Origin: Okapia johnstoni
Lineage: Eukaryota; Chordata; Mammalia; Artiodactyla; Giraffidae
Length of the DNA stretch: 64,000 bases
NCBI GenBank assembly: GCA_024291935.2
Contig: CM044320.1
Coordinates: forward strand, 52,022,001-52,086,000
Reading direction: 5' to 3'
Below, piece by piece: positions 1-10,885 of this stretch (its first letter is position 1; each line of letters opens with the position of its first letter). The position numbers were made by a program, and so were the translations under genes. Below the pieces are notes generated by a model that saw only the letters and a program-made list of their open reading frames with translations, did not search any database and was not told the origin of the DNA.

Positions 1-115
1 AGGGCCTCTGCCTCTGCCCTCCCGACATCAGTAAACCTCCGATTGGCCCTACCTCCTAATACCTAATCCACTGGGGGTTAGGGTTTCAATGTATGAACTT
101 TGGGGAGGCACACAA
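1..115 (-). mobile_element. MLT1-type (ERVL-MaLR) LTR, cut by window edge
   Basis: The block with 'cactgggggttagg' followed by 'caatgtatgaactttggg' is the reverse complement of the usual MaLR LTR start (a cccaaa-ttcat-cctaaccccca pattern). The LTR is therefore on the minus strand and its 3' part lies outside the window to the left. The same signature recurs at 8288-8685. It is an old solo LTR fragment with no coding content. Subfamily not determined. Confidence 0.6.
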
Positions 116-120
116 CACCA

Positions 121-1776
121 AGGGAAGACCTAAACACTTATAATCTTGGTGGCCCTCCTTATGGCAGGTGACCTGAACACAAGCAACAATGAAAATCTCT
201 GGGGGCAGAGGGGGCACTAACAATAGGAAGGGCAGCACCATTTCTGTGAAAGTGTGCAAAGTTATTGCAGTCCATCTTCTACCCATGACTACTTTTTCCC
301 TTTCAGAAGATTTTAAAAACAACTAAATAAGATGCCAACATTTAAAAGTCAGGATATTCTACTTAAAATTCTGTGTTACCATCTTCTGTAAAACCCTGAG
401 TGGCCTGGAACCCTGAGCCCCCGATTCTAGCAAGACAACATCCAGCTGAGCAAATTGTTACTGGCTCTTCACCCCAACCCCCGACCTGCCTGTTTGACTC
501 ATTACTGCATTCATCCAGCCCTTGGAGGAACTTGGGTTAATAACCTTTCTCTAAGTAATAAACAGATTGTTTGTTTTTGCCTTTGGTCTCCTGCAGAAAG
601 GTATTAAGCAGGAAAGCTCTGGAGGAACAAACTGAGATGGGAAGAAGGGTGAAAGAAAAAATCTCAATATACAAACTGGAACTGGCCCACTTAGAGGAAG
701 CAGGGAAAAGCTAGTCACAGAGAGGAACAGGCAAACATCAGCTGAACAGCCAAACCCCTGATTCTAGGGCAAGAAAATCACGGATGTGGGAATGTTAGAC
801 AAACGACAAAAGGCAGTCAGGGAGAGTAATGCCGAGGAAACCAAAACACTGTTCAGCCAAGAAAAACACTTCCAAAATCACTAACCTTCTTGCCAGTGAG
901 TCTCTGGAAAAGACAATATTCTTTATAACCAGTCACAGTTTAAAAGTATCACCGTGATCAAAGACAATTCAAAGTGCAAGGCAGAGAGAGAAGTGGGGAT
1001 GGACTGTGGCAGAAATTTGGCTCAAATCTGAGATGCATGTGTGTAGCCATGTTGTTTCATTGGCTCTATTTTTTTTCCTGTTAGTGAGAAGCTGAACTAA
1101 TATGAAGAAATAATTACACAGAATATCTACAAATTTAGCTCTCTGATTTAACTACTTCCCCTATATTTGTTACACAGCAAAACATTATAGAATAGTGTCA
1201 TTGTATGGCTTCTACATCTCTCAAATCTGGTCAAAATGGTAAGTTATACTGTTCAAAATGTTATTTACCCCAAATTTTGGACCTGTATTTCAGTTAAGTT
1301 CCTCTAGATGGTGGTGGGAGGCACAATAGTGCTTGTAACCGATTACAAATCAAAGTTCAGGAGGGGAGCAAGAGTTTAAAAGTAAATATTGCCCTGCCAG
1401 CAAACATACTGATTCCGTAGGTCTAAACAGGTTGGAGTTGCAACTTAATTTTTTTGTCTTTAAAAATTTCCCCCTAAGAGGTTCTGACCTAGGAGAATTG
1501 CTGATTGATTGGGGAATCGCTGGATTGACTGCAGCTTTACAAATATGATTTCTTCAGAAAATATTAATCCCACCAAAGTTAGAGATAAACACAAGAAATA
1601 AATTTTAAAAAGCAAACTAAATAAAACTTACACAATTATTTCAAATGCTAATCCAGACTAGATTGTTCTGTGTAGGAATTAGTAAACTACACAAAGCAAA
1701 ACTAATAAAAGTATCTTCCTAGGCACTTTAATTGCTTTCAAACTAACACTTTAATGAATCTCTTAACTTAAATACA
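121..1776. other. unclassified non-coding sequence
   Basis: No gene, RNA gene or clear mobile element was recognised. The sequence is ordinary A+T-rich mammalian DNA with scattered stop codons in all frames and short T or A runs (for example near 1070). Confidence 0.5.
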
Positions 1777-1977
1777 GGGCTTCCCTGGTGGCTCAGTGGT
1801 AAAGAACCTGCCTTCAATGCAGGAAATGTAGGCTTGATCCCTGGGTCAAAGAAGATCCCCCTGGAGGAGGAAATGGCAACCCAATCCAGTATTCTTGCCT
1901 GGGAAATCCCATGGACAGAGGGCCTGTACAGCTACAGTCCGTGGGATTGCAAGAGTCAGACACGACTTAGCAACTAT
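1777..1977 (+). mobile_element. Bov-tA SINE, full length
   Basis: Starts with the canonical head 'gggcttccctggtggctcag', whose tRNA-derived part holds the pol III A box (ggctcagtggta). The middle has the shared BovA body ('aaatggcaaccca', 'ccagtattcttgcctggg') and the 3' part is the BovB-derived 'gagtcagacacgac' segment. Flanks 'aatctcttaac' and 'aaatcttaac' look like an imperfect target duplication. The region is open in one frame over the body, but this is SINE sequence and not a gene. Confidence 0.93.
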
Positions 1978-2650
1978 GAAATCTTAACATTTGTTAGATG
2001 TGTTGTTTTGGCTCACTTTCCCACAATGTATATTTTCTATGTGTAATGCATGTTCATTGGCTAGGTTGATATTTGGAAATTCTGTTTGGGGAGGTGAAAA
2101 AGACATTAATGTACACCAGCAAACATGTTTAGATGACTATTATCATACAGTTTAAAAGTGTCATCAACAGCCAAAGGCTTTATGAAACTAGATGAAAACG
2201 TACAGCTGTCAGTAAGAAAGATGTGAAGAACGTGGGACAGAAAATATAGATTTGGCAGTCAGTGAGAATGCAGGAAAAAACTAGAGGTGGAAGAGATTAC
2301 TCATGGAGAAAATGTAAAATGAGAAAAAAGTATTTATGGTGGGACTCAGAATCTCAATTTCTCTTTCTCAGAATTCATAGTGTTATAGCTATTTTGGCTT
2401 TTTGGAGCTGGAGTTTAAGCTGAATGATAAATGCACATATCGGAACCATCATTCAAAACAAAGAACTTCTACAGTGTTACTCTAAAGGCTCCAGTAAAGT
2501 CTGCAGTAATGCAAAAGGACTCAGTGAGGGTAGAGTTAGTATAGAGACCTCATTACATAATTTGAAACATTTCAGTTGAGAAAGTCAATTTATGCAGGGG
2601 ATCATACACATGATACATATTTCACTCCAAAGTTTTTTTTTTTAATCTAT
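1978..2650. other. unclassified non-coding sequence
   Basis: No gene or recognisable repeat. Includes a poly-T run ending near 2643 just upstream of the next SINE. Confidence 0.45.
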
Positions 2651-2665
2651 TATTTATTGATAGTT

Positions 2666-2880
2666 GGACTTCCCTGGTGGCTCAGATGATAAAGAATCTG
2701 CCTGCCATGAGGGAAACCCAGGTTCTAACCCTGGGTTGGGAAGATCCCTTGGAGGAGTGCATGGCAACCCACTCCAGTATTCTTGCCTGGAAAATCCCCA
2801 TAGACAGAGGAGCCTAGGGGGCTACAGTCCATGGGGTCACAAAGAGTCGGACACAACTGACTGACTAAGCACAGCACAGA
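2666..2880 (+). mobile_element. Bov-tA SINE with target duplication
   Basis: Head 'ggacttccctggtggctcag', body 'ggcaacccactccagtattc' and tail 'gagtcggacacaactgactg' mark a complete Bov-tA. The flanks repeat: 'atttattgatagtt' (2652-2665) and 'atttattgataatt' (2881-2894), a roughly 14-bp target-site duplication with one mismatch. This indicates LINE-mediated insertion. Confidence 0.94.
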
Positions 2881-2968
2881 ATTTATTGATAATTACTGTA
2901 TAAATTACTGTATGTTAGGTTACTTTACATATACCAACTTTAATTTTTACAGCAAACCTGTAACATAG

Positions 2969-3020
2969 ATTTTTTTTTTAACTGGAGAATAATTGCTTTA
3001 CAATGTTGTGTGAGTTTCTC
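2969..3020 (-). mobile_element. L1 3'-terminal stub
   Basis: A T run followed by 'ataattgctttacaatgttg' is the reverse complement of the artiodactyl L1 3' end seen in direct orientation at about 18070 and 42020 ('acaacattgtaaagcaa'). Only about 40 bases of element remain, so it is an extreme 5' truncation with its poly-A as the T run. Confidence 0.65.
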
Positions 3021-4039
3021 CAAAGTTTTAACTAAATTTTTATGTAAAGTCATTTTTTTCTTTAAGTATGGGTCTGCTAAGTGTAGTTTGTTTTATTACT
3101 TTTCCACAAAAGTAAAAAATTACCTTTTTTCATCTGCTTCCAATTTAACAGCAATTTTTAATGACTCACCTTTATTTAGCCTTTCTAGAGCAGTTTAATT
3201 TTTGTACAAATAACAACTCCTGTCTTCTCTCTCTCTCTCATATTTCATCACTTTTATATAATATTTAATTAAATGACATCCAGCTTGGGAATAAATACAA
3301 CTGTCCCGTGGTAAGCATACAAAGCAGCTTCTGAAAGTAGACGTATGCAGGCAAACTGGAGGGTCAATTAAAAAGGCTTCCTCTGGCCAGAACTGCTAAT
3401 TTACATCAGATATTTTAAACGTTCACATAGAAAAAGAAAGCGATCATTTCCAAAAAGAGAAATATGAAGCGATTCTACTCCAGGTTGCAAATTTCACTTT
3501 GAATATCAGTGGCTACAGGACACCCAATATTTGGCTGGCATTGCTCAGCCAGCCTGAGAGAAGGCAGGAGTCTGTTTGAAACGGCAGCCTCTCCATCAAG
3601 CCGTCCCTGGCGCTCCACTCACAGCGCTCTCTCCTTCTCAGGAATCCCTTTAGCGATGTGTTTAGGCCTACTTGTCTTATCTCATTCTGTGTAACAGTGC
3701 GGACAACTATGAACCGATCTTACCTCTCTTTATAGGGTATAAACTACTTGATAAAATGGAACATGCTCCTCTCATCTATACACTTTGCTAAGTCAAAGTG
3801 CTTTGCACACAGCGGGCCTTCGTGTTCGTCGTGTTGAACATGTGTGCATTTGTGCTTGGGTATGGTGAGGTAGGGGGCAGGAGAAATGGAAGGCAAAGAA
3901 ATCTACCTCTTTCCTTGTTTATAAACGCCCATCCTCTCATGAGATAAGGATGCATTCCAGAAGCTCCCACTGCTATCATATCTCTGCATGTGCTGTTATA
4001 TTCCAGTGTTTACCTGGCACTCTTCCCATCGACGTCTCA
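3021..4039. other. unclassified non-coding sequence with small (TC)n tract
   Basis: No gene recognised. A short (TC)n tract lies at about 3224-3239. Open frames around 3509-3694 and on the minus strand at 3788-3979 have no recognisable protein domain. Confidence 0.45.
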
Positions 4040-4141
4040 GCAGTAGAGACTATATTTTATCTTAAAATCCAGTGTCTGTTATAAAGACTGCCACCTAGTG
4101 TGTATTGAGTAAATGTTTGCTGAATGAATAAACGAATAAAA
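4040..4141 (+). mobile_element. L2 LINE 3' end
   Basis: The end 'tgagtaaatgtttgctgaat' followed by a 'gaataaacgaataaa' tail is the classic L2 3' terminus in diverged form. Ancient mammalian relic. Confidence 0.55.
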
Positions 4142-4176
4142 GACTGAATTGGAAAATCTGAAAATTCAAGGACAGT

Positions 4177-4396
4177 GAGCTTTTCCCAGGTGGTACTAGT
4201 GGTAAAGAATCTGCCTGTCAATACAGAAGAGTGAGAGACAAGAATTCAATCCCTGGGTTGGGAAGATCCCCTAGAGGAGGGAATGGCAACCCACAACAGT
4301 ATTCTTTCTGGAGAATCCCATAGACAGACGAGCCTGGTGGGTTACAGCCCATAGCGTTGCAAAGAGGCGGACATGACCAAAGTGACCTAGCACAGT
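4177..4396 (+). mobile_element. Bov-tA SINE, diverged
   Basis: Head 'gagcttttcccaggtggt', body 'gggaatggcaaccca' and tail 'ggcggacatgacc' follow Bov-tA order. It has more mismatches and a small insertion in the head compared with the copies at 1777 and 2666, which suggests an older or faster-decayed copy. Confidence 0.88.
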
Positions 4397-4509
4397 AGAA
4401 GGAATAAAGATGATCCTGAACTGCCTCTAAGGAGAGTGAGTTTGACCCTTCCTGGACTATATAAGGTATATTCAAACCTCTAAGACAATTTTTTCCCAAA
4501 AAGTGTATA

Positions 4510-4625
4510 GAGTGTTACTAAATTGTAGAGCCAGAGAGGTCTTTAGAGATTATCCAGCCCAAGCCCACTCCATCTTAAAGATGAGTTAACCGATTGGTCC
4601 AACATCACCCAGCTAGTCATTGGGA
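4510..4625 (-). mobile_element. MIR-like ancient repeat fragment
   Basis: Contains the degraded pattern 'catcttaaagatgagttaac ... cacccagctagtca', resembling the 'cattttacagatgaggaaac ... cacacagctagtaa' core of MIR-type repeats read on the reverse strand. Family assignment is tentative. Confidence 0.35.
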
Positions 4626-7600
4626 TAAAAACCAAAGCAATGGGAAGGGTTTTTGGCTATGTGAACTCCAGTTGTCTTTCAAAAATGTGGATACTATATA
4701 TGAAAATTTGGGGGCATTGAGAATCACTGCTTGGAGCTGGAGACGATTACAGAGCAGAAAGATGGGGAAAAGGAGAGAGGGCAGAATGGGGTTCCCAATT
4801 TAGGTCTGTCTGACTCCCAGGTGGCCTGCATAGACCACTGTGATATGCTATTTTGTCTTATTAGAAAGTGGCAGAATAAGGGCTCAGACTCAAGTCTCTT
4901 CATCTCTTTACCAGAGTCCTGATATTTTTACAAAGAAAACCACTTGTTCATATGTCTGTAGAAAATTTTGGAAATAAATTAAATTAGAAACCAAACCAAA
5001 ACAGAGCTTCCCCAAAACAACCAACATCACTTTCACTTGTCAGTAAATCTTTCTGCAACAGTAGTAAACAAAAATTAAAATTCAGGTAAAAGATAAAATA
5101 CAAGAAACTTAAGAGGAATATGAAATGGGGTATTTTAAAGAGTTGAGCAGTTTTACCTAAGCCCAGAAACTTAAATATTAAAAGCAGATAGGGTAGGTAT
5201 GGAACAGCCTGTGTTTTGAAAACTACAGCTTTACAGCAAGAATGGGAAAAATATGATGAAACCCATAGAAAACTAGCTTCTGCTTTGAATATTTAAGATC
5301 ATTCTTTGAGAAAAATGGATTTCCTTGGGGGGAGGGGTGGTACCTCACTGCTGAAGAAGTGAGAGTACTTTGGTTTTTATTCTCAACAGCAAAAAGCCAT
5401 TTTAAGATGGTAAGATGTTAAGATCGCCCAGGACAGGGATTTTATGCTTCTTTTGTACTACTTTCCTGCCATGTTGATATCAATTCAACTGGTTGCCGAT
5501 TTCTAAAGAACCCACTGGTTTGTAGCCCATCAGATCTGAAAGGCCCTGGCACACAGTAAGCACCATAAATATCTATCAACTGAACAAGTGAGCATGACAC
5601 TCCAGAAAATGCCTGTGATTTGGAGGGTGAACGGTGCTCTTTGTGGGGAAAGTTCTCCTGCTGCCTCTATCAGGAGAAATCCTTATAAAAGGAAGCTTGT
5701 GAGCTCTAGGAATCTCTCTGTCGCTGGACAGTTTATAGTGAATGCTGGAGACTTAATGCTTTCTTAAATAGACTGGTCACTTGACCTCATTTTCCATCCA
5801 AAGTCCTTTATTGAAACCCATTCTCCATGGCAAACTGCAGGTATACAGCTGAACAGCAGTTCAGAGGTCCACTGTAGAAGCTAAAGAATAAAAGTATGAA
5901 AGTCCTGGGGGAGGTGGAGAGGGAGAAACAGAATCAAAATCAAGAAGAGCAGTTCAACAACCATAGCAGGAACTGGGAAAATAAGAATGGGTAAGTGTAG
6001 AACTGAGGAAGCCTACACTTTAGGGAGAGAGACAAAGTTACACTCATATCTCCATGAATATCATATCTCCAATATAATAGCCCATGTTTTATGATAAAAG
6101 CATATCTAGGATTAGTGAGCTCTGAGAGCAGAGGAATTTAGCCAGGTTCAGGGGAAATTTCTGGAGGGAAGCGGAAGCCACACAAAAATGTATGCAGCAC
6201 TGACATGAAAGGCAATGTTTTTGGGGCATGACAACAATTAGAAATCTTCAGATTACCTAAAAATGTTTATTTGAAGACCAGTGTCTGCTACGGTTAAATA
6301 TCTATAGCCAATTATAGTGTGGAATTACGTAACAATAGCACAGATCCGTCTTGTGAAAAGAGTAGATTGTGCATGAATGAAAAATTAAGTGTCCCAATCT
6401 CCTTTAGATTTTCTTGACTCAGCCTCATTCTCTAGAGGAATCCATTCTCCTGAGTTTGTTTAAAATGAGGCATTTCAAACCGTTTATTCACTTATGAAGT
6501 ATTTACTGGAGATATCTTATGTCTAAAATTTTAGCTACTTACAAAATGCAAACAACCACAGGTTTCATCAGTTAAAGAAGCTAGACTGAGGTTGTGTTTA
6601 AACTGACAGGACTGAAGAGGAGAGCCTGTAAAATGCAGAATCCCTATGAAATATTAACCAAGGCTGAGAGCCCCGTGAATGTCTGGTTGCCACAGTAACT
6701 GAGGTGGCCTCTGAGCTGCCTGGGCACTCTATAGACCCCAGAGTTGGGCCAGGTCTTGTAGGTTAGCATGTAAGAGTTGGTTCCAGTTGACTCTCCCTTT
6801 TTTCCCCCTGTTCTATCTTGGAATAAGAAATAATTGAAGTGTGGCTGGGAGAGAGGTGGTTTTGACAGACCACAAGGGAGTCCCACAGAAAGGTGTTCAC
6901 TAGGTGTTCCGATAGATCCCACGGGCCTATTTCATCTAATTGCAGGTTTGATGCCTGGAGAGTAGGAGGTGGCACCGGGGTTTCTCAGCACTGAAGTCAC
7001 AACACAGGGGTGCCCAGGCTTGGAGAGGGTCAAAGCTCCAAAACTGCTTGAGGCCATTTAAAAGCAAAGCTGCTCCACGGCTGCAGAACCCTTTGAATCC
7101 TGGAGTCCTGGAGTGAATACCACGCCAGGGGCTCCAGACTCTGAAGGGAAGGGAACAGAGGCACCTCATAACAAGGCTGGAGTTCTTGAGGCTGAAGCAT
7201 CTGTGTGAACTCCAGGGTGAGTACAACCCCAGGTTTTCAACTCTGAAATGGAAGGAAAAGTGGGTGAGCCAGGGACAATGTGGGGGTTCCAGGGGTTCCC
7301 TCCAAAGTCGTAACTATGCAGGGGTCATTTTTCTTAGACCTGTGCATTCAAATTCAACAAGCAATCAGTCACACCTAACGATTCTCTGACACACTGAAGT
7401 GACTGAGCACAAGGATTCTCTGGGACCATGCTACATGCATCACGTGCAAACTGACATCGACTTTTTCACTGGTATCCCAAATTGGATCTTCTTTTTTTGC
7501 TATGTTGTCATGATAAGGTGTATATACAGTATTAAGGTATATGTTTTGCCAATAAAATGTTTAATTTGCTTAAGGATGTAGCCTTCACTCTGGAGCTCTC

Positions 7601-7770
7601 CAGAGATCCATTCACTGGAAGAGAAGCAGGCTACTCTGGGGTTTAGCTTCCCCACATGTCAGCAAGCCATCCTGTGATGAGGCAAGCAAGCTACAAGCAC
7701 TTGGCAATGCACAAAGCAAGGAAAGGGGGCTGGGGGAGCTGGACATCTGCTATTCTTGGTGGTGTGGTGT
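4626..7770. other. unclassified non-coding sequence with one L2/MIR end
   Basis: No gene recognised in about 3.1 kb. A short L2- or MIR-type 3' end is visible at about 5530-5590 ('ggccctggcacacagtaagc'). Several 60-100-codon open frames on the minus strand at 6644-7226 overlap in different phases, have no recognisable domain and look like chance. Confidence 0.45.
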
Positions 7771-7972
7771 TTTGTTACTCAGTCGTGTCTGACTCTTTGC
7801 GACTCCCTGGACTGTACCAACCAGGCTCCTCTGTCCGTGGGATTCTCCAGGAAAGAATACTGGAGTGGGTTGCTATTTCCTTCTCCACGGAATCTTCTTG
7901 TCGCGGGGATCGAACCCCACATCTCCTGCATTCGCAGGCAGATTCTTTACCACTGAGCCACTTGGGAAGCCC
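7771..7972 (-). mobile_element. Bov-tA SINE
   Basis: Read on the plus strand, it begins with the reverse complement of the tail ('actcagtcgtgtctgactct') and ends with the reverse complement of the head ('ccacttgggaagccc'). The tRNA-derived B box (reverse of 'ggatcgaacccc') is well preserved. Confidence 0.93.
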
Positions 7973-8287
7973 ATAAAGTGCTTATAGAAGAAAATAAAAG
8001 TGGAAAGGAACTTAGAATAACCCAGTTTAATTTGCTCATTATAAAGAAGAAGATTTTGAGGATCTGAGAAGTCAGGCAATTGTCCCAAATCACACATGAA
8101 GCATCCCTTTCGTAATAAATTTTTGCATTGCATATTTGGTGTTATTTTTCCAGAATAGTGCCATATACTTCTCTTCCCAACTAATTAACACTTTTTTATG
8201 ACAACAAGGACAGAAAACCTCAACTGCATCCTGGCCTCCTTGCCTCAGCACCGATGTTTAGCATCACCCATAGAATGAATCCACTTT

Positions 8288-8685
8288 GTGTTAGCTAGAC
8301 TGTTTCAGTGCAGGCTGCTGCAACAGAGCCGCACAGTCGGGGTTTAGACCACGAACATGTCTCTCTCACTGTTCTGGAGGCTGGCCATCCAAGGTCAAGG
8401 TGTTGGCACTTCTCATGTCTGATGAGGGGCCACTTCCTGGTTTGCAGACAGCTGCCTTATCATTGTATATCTTCACATGGATGAGAGAGAGGGAAAAGAG
8501 AGAGAGAATGTGCTTTCCTGTCTCTCTTTTCATAAGGACACTAATCCCACTATGGGAGCACCAACTTCATGACTATTTACTTCCCAAAGGCCTCTCCAAA
8601 TACCATCACACTGGGGGTTAGAAAGTCAACATATGAATTTGAGTGGGGGAGGGGAGGACACATACATTCAATCCATAGCAGATGC
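8288..8685 (-). mobile_element. MLT1/MaLR-type solo LTR, minus strand
   Basis: The right end carries 'cacactgggggttagaaag' and 'acatatgaatttg', then 'ttcaatccatagca', the reverse complement of an MaLR LTR start. The left end, 'ctgctgcaacagagcc', fits the reverse of the LTR 3' end. The middle holds 'ggaggctggccatccaaggt', the reverse of the MaLR 'cttggacttcccagcctcc' block. It sits 66 bases from another MaLR LTR of opposite strand. Confidence 0.65.
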
Positions 8686-8751
8686 ACAGGGCAGGTCTTT
8701 TCTGGTGGAATATCAGATACAAATATTGACTAAAGTGCACTTTCCCTCTGT

Positions 8752-9208
8752 AGTGAGCTGAGTGGTAGTCCCCCAGAAGACATGCTCATGTCCTAATGGC
8801 CAGAACCTGTGAGTATTACTTTATTTGGAGAAACGGTCTTTGCATATGCCATAGAAGTTGAGGATCTGGAGGAGAGCATCCTGGATGACCTGGGTAGACC
8901 CTGAATCCAGGGACAAGGGTTATTATGAGACAAAGAGAGGAGAAGACAGGCACGGAGTAGGAGGACACATGAAGACATAGGCAGAGACTGCAGCAATGCG
9001 GCCACAAGTCAAACAATGTCCATGGCCAGCAGAAGCCAGAGGAGGTGAGGAGCAGATTCTCCCCAGGGCCTTTGGGAGGAACACAGCGCTGTCAACACCT
9101 TGATCTTAGACTTTCGGCCTCCTGAGCTGCAAGAGGATACATTTCTGCTGCTCTAACATATCACTTTGTGGAAATTTCTTGCAGCAGCCCGAGGAAACTA
9201 ATAGAGCC
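8752..9208 (+). mobile_element. MLT1-type (ERVL-MaLR) solo LTR, plus strand
   Basis: Recognised by the ordered blocks 'gtattactttatttggaga', 'ggaggacacatgaagacata', 'aacaccttgatcttagactt' and the end 'cccgaggaaactaata', all typical of MLT1 LTRs. No internal retroviral region is attached, so it is a solo LTR. The pair 8288-8685 (-) and 8752-9208 (+) is inverted. Confidence 0.78.
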
Positions 9209-10100
9209 TCCAACTGCAAACCCTGCTTCTACCATAGCCATCTCTCCTTCTTTGAAAGCTTATGAATCTGGTCACTTCCACACTGGAGTGGGACTCAGAC
9301 ACCATGGAAATCAGTAGCCATACTTTTAATGTATGTTTAAAGATTTCTTTTTCTAAAATAAATGACTTGTATTAGGAGAAGGACGGATGTCCCAGCTCTG
9401 TAACAAAGGGAAGCACTAAACCATAGTTTCTTGACTTTAAACTCAGAGCTTGCTTCCAACTTGCCAATTTCCTCCATTATTCAGTGTCCTGCAAAGTTCA
9501 ATACAGGAATAGATACGATGAGTCAGAAAAGTAGCCCAGTGCAATTCCTTGCAACATAAAGCAGCTGCCTGGTCCAAACCTTCATTATTTTTTTTTGCCT
9601 CGATTGCAGATGTAGCCTGTGCTGCTCTGTCTGCTTCTCCAAACTCAAAGCAGTATTTCTTAAACTGTTTTTGTCCAAGGCACTGTAAGAAGTGCATTGC
9701 GTAGCAGCACGAAATACATAAAAATAGAGCAATGCATGCTGATTTTTTTCTATTCTCTGTGTCACACAAACATTTTCTCTGTCTCTAAATGTGGGCCATA
9801 ACCCAACCTGCTATAATCCATACACTAATGGCTGAGCACATATGCATTAACAAAGCTGTAAAGTGGTACCCCATACTAATGCCAAGATCACCTTTCTAAA
9901 ATATGGATCTCATCAGTTCACTCCTTTAATTAAAATTTTCCAATGGCCTCCATCACCTTCAATCATTCCAATGATATTTTTACATTGTGAACCTGTAAGG
10001 GCCACTCTGTAATAACTGAGTTAAAAAGATAAAAATGCATAATTTGTGCCTGGTAGTACATTTATTTATTTATTCATATGATAGTATTTATAAGAGAGAG
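9209..10100. other. unclassified non-coding sequence with L2 piece
   Basis: No gene recognised. An L2-like block lies at about 9875-9985 ('aagatcacctttctaaaata ... cactcctttaatt'). Two overlapping minus-strand open frames at 9443-9769 show no recognisable domain. Confidence 0.45.
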
Positions 10101-10285
10101 TGAGTGTCCAACTCTGCGACCCTATGGACTGTAGCCTGCCAGGCACCTCTGTCCATGAGATCTCCCAGGCAAGAATACTGGAATGGGTTGCCATTTCCTC
10201 CTCAAGGGGATCTTCCCGACCCAGGGATCAATCCCACATCTCCTTCATTGGCAGGTGGATTCTTTACCACTAAGCTGCCAGTGGT
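10101..10285 (-). mobile_element. Bov-tA SINE, head end truncated or decayed
   Basis: Contains 'gtccaactctgcgacccta', 'gtctatgagatctcccaggc'-like body and 'gattctttaccactaagctg'. The expected terminal 'ccaggaagccc' is replaced by 'ccagtggtaatg', running straight into an A+T repeat. Confidence 0.88.
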
Positions 10286-10346
10286 AATGATACATATATA
10301 TAAATATATATTTGACATATATATTTATATATATTTAAATATATAA
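10286..10346. repeat. A+T simple repeat ((TA)n-rich)
   Basis: Imperfect alternation of TA and TATAT with AAATATAT interruptions over about 60 bases, directly abutting the head end of the Bov-tA. Likely length-polymorphic. Confidence 0.8.
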
Positions 10347-10734
10347 TCCTAAAAGCTTTAAAACTGTGTCTCCTGTTTTAGTTTCTCAAGCAACTGAACC
10401 CTCATACCTAGTACAGAATTCTCATGTACCCTGCATGAGAATGCATCTTATCCTTCAAGATGCGAATCCTTTCACTTAATTTGTCCTTCCATTCCTTCAT
10501 TCATCCATCCATCATCCTCCAATTCTTAACTGTCTTCAACATCTGACAGTAGCTACTCTGAGTCCTTGCAGAGTTGCCAGCATAACTCAAAAACCTTTCC
10601 CAGACCCTCCTGGTCATCATCCCCACATAGTACAAGGGAAATGTCTTTGTTGGTGCACTCATCACCCATCTGATAATGGATGCTACATGTCTCTAACGTT
10701 CACAAGACTGAGCTCCTGACGTTTCTTTTTTCTC
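10347..10734. other. unclassified, possibly L2-like
   Basis: No gene. Pyrimidine-rich text such as 'cattccttcattcatccatc' and 'aagactgagctcctgacg' is compatible with a heavily decayed L2, but this is not firm. Confidence 0.35.
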
Positions 10735-10825
10735 TGTCGGCTACTAGATAGAGGTGTGTTGAAATCTCCAACTATAATAGCAGATTTGCCTATTTCTCCT
10801 TGCAGTTCCATTGTCTTTTTGCTCT
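10735..10825 (-). mobile_element. L1 ORF2 fragment
   Basis: 'tgttgaaatctccaactata' and 'tttgcctatttctccttgca' are well-known antisense L1 ORF2 phrases. About 90 bases survive. Confidence 0.6.
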
Positions 10826-10885
10826 GTATCCCCATCACCAACAGTGTGCCTGGCCCATAGCAAGGCCTAAGGAATAAATAAAGGA
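10826..10885 (+). mobile_element. L2 3' end
   Basis: 'agtgtgcctggcccatagca' followed by an 'aataaataaa'-type tail matches the L2 3' terminus. Confidence 0.5.
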
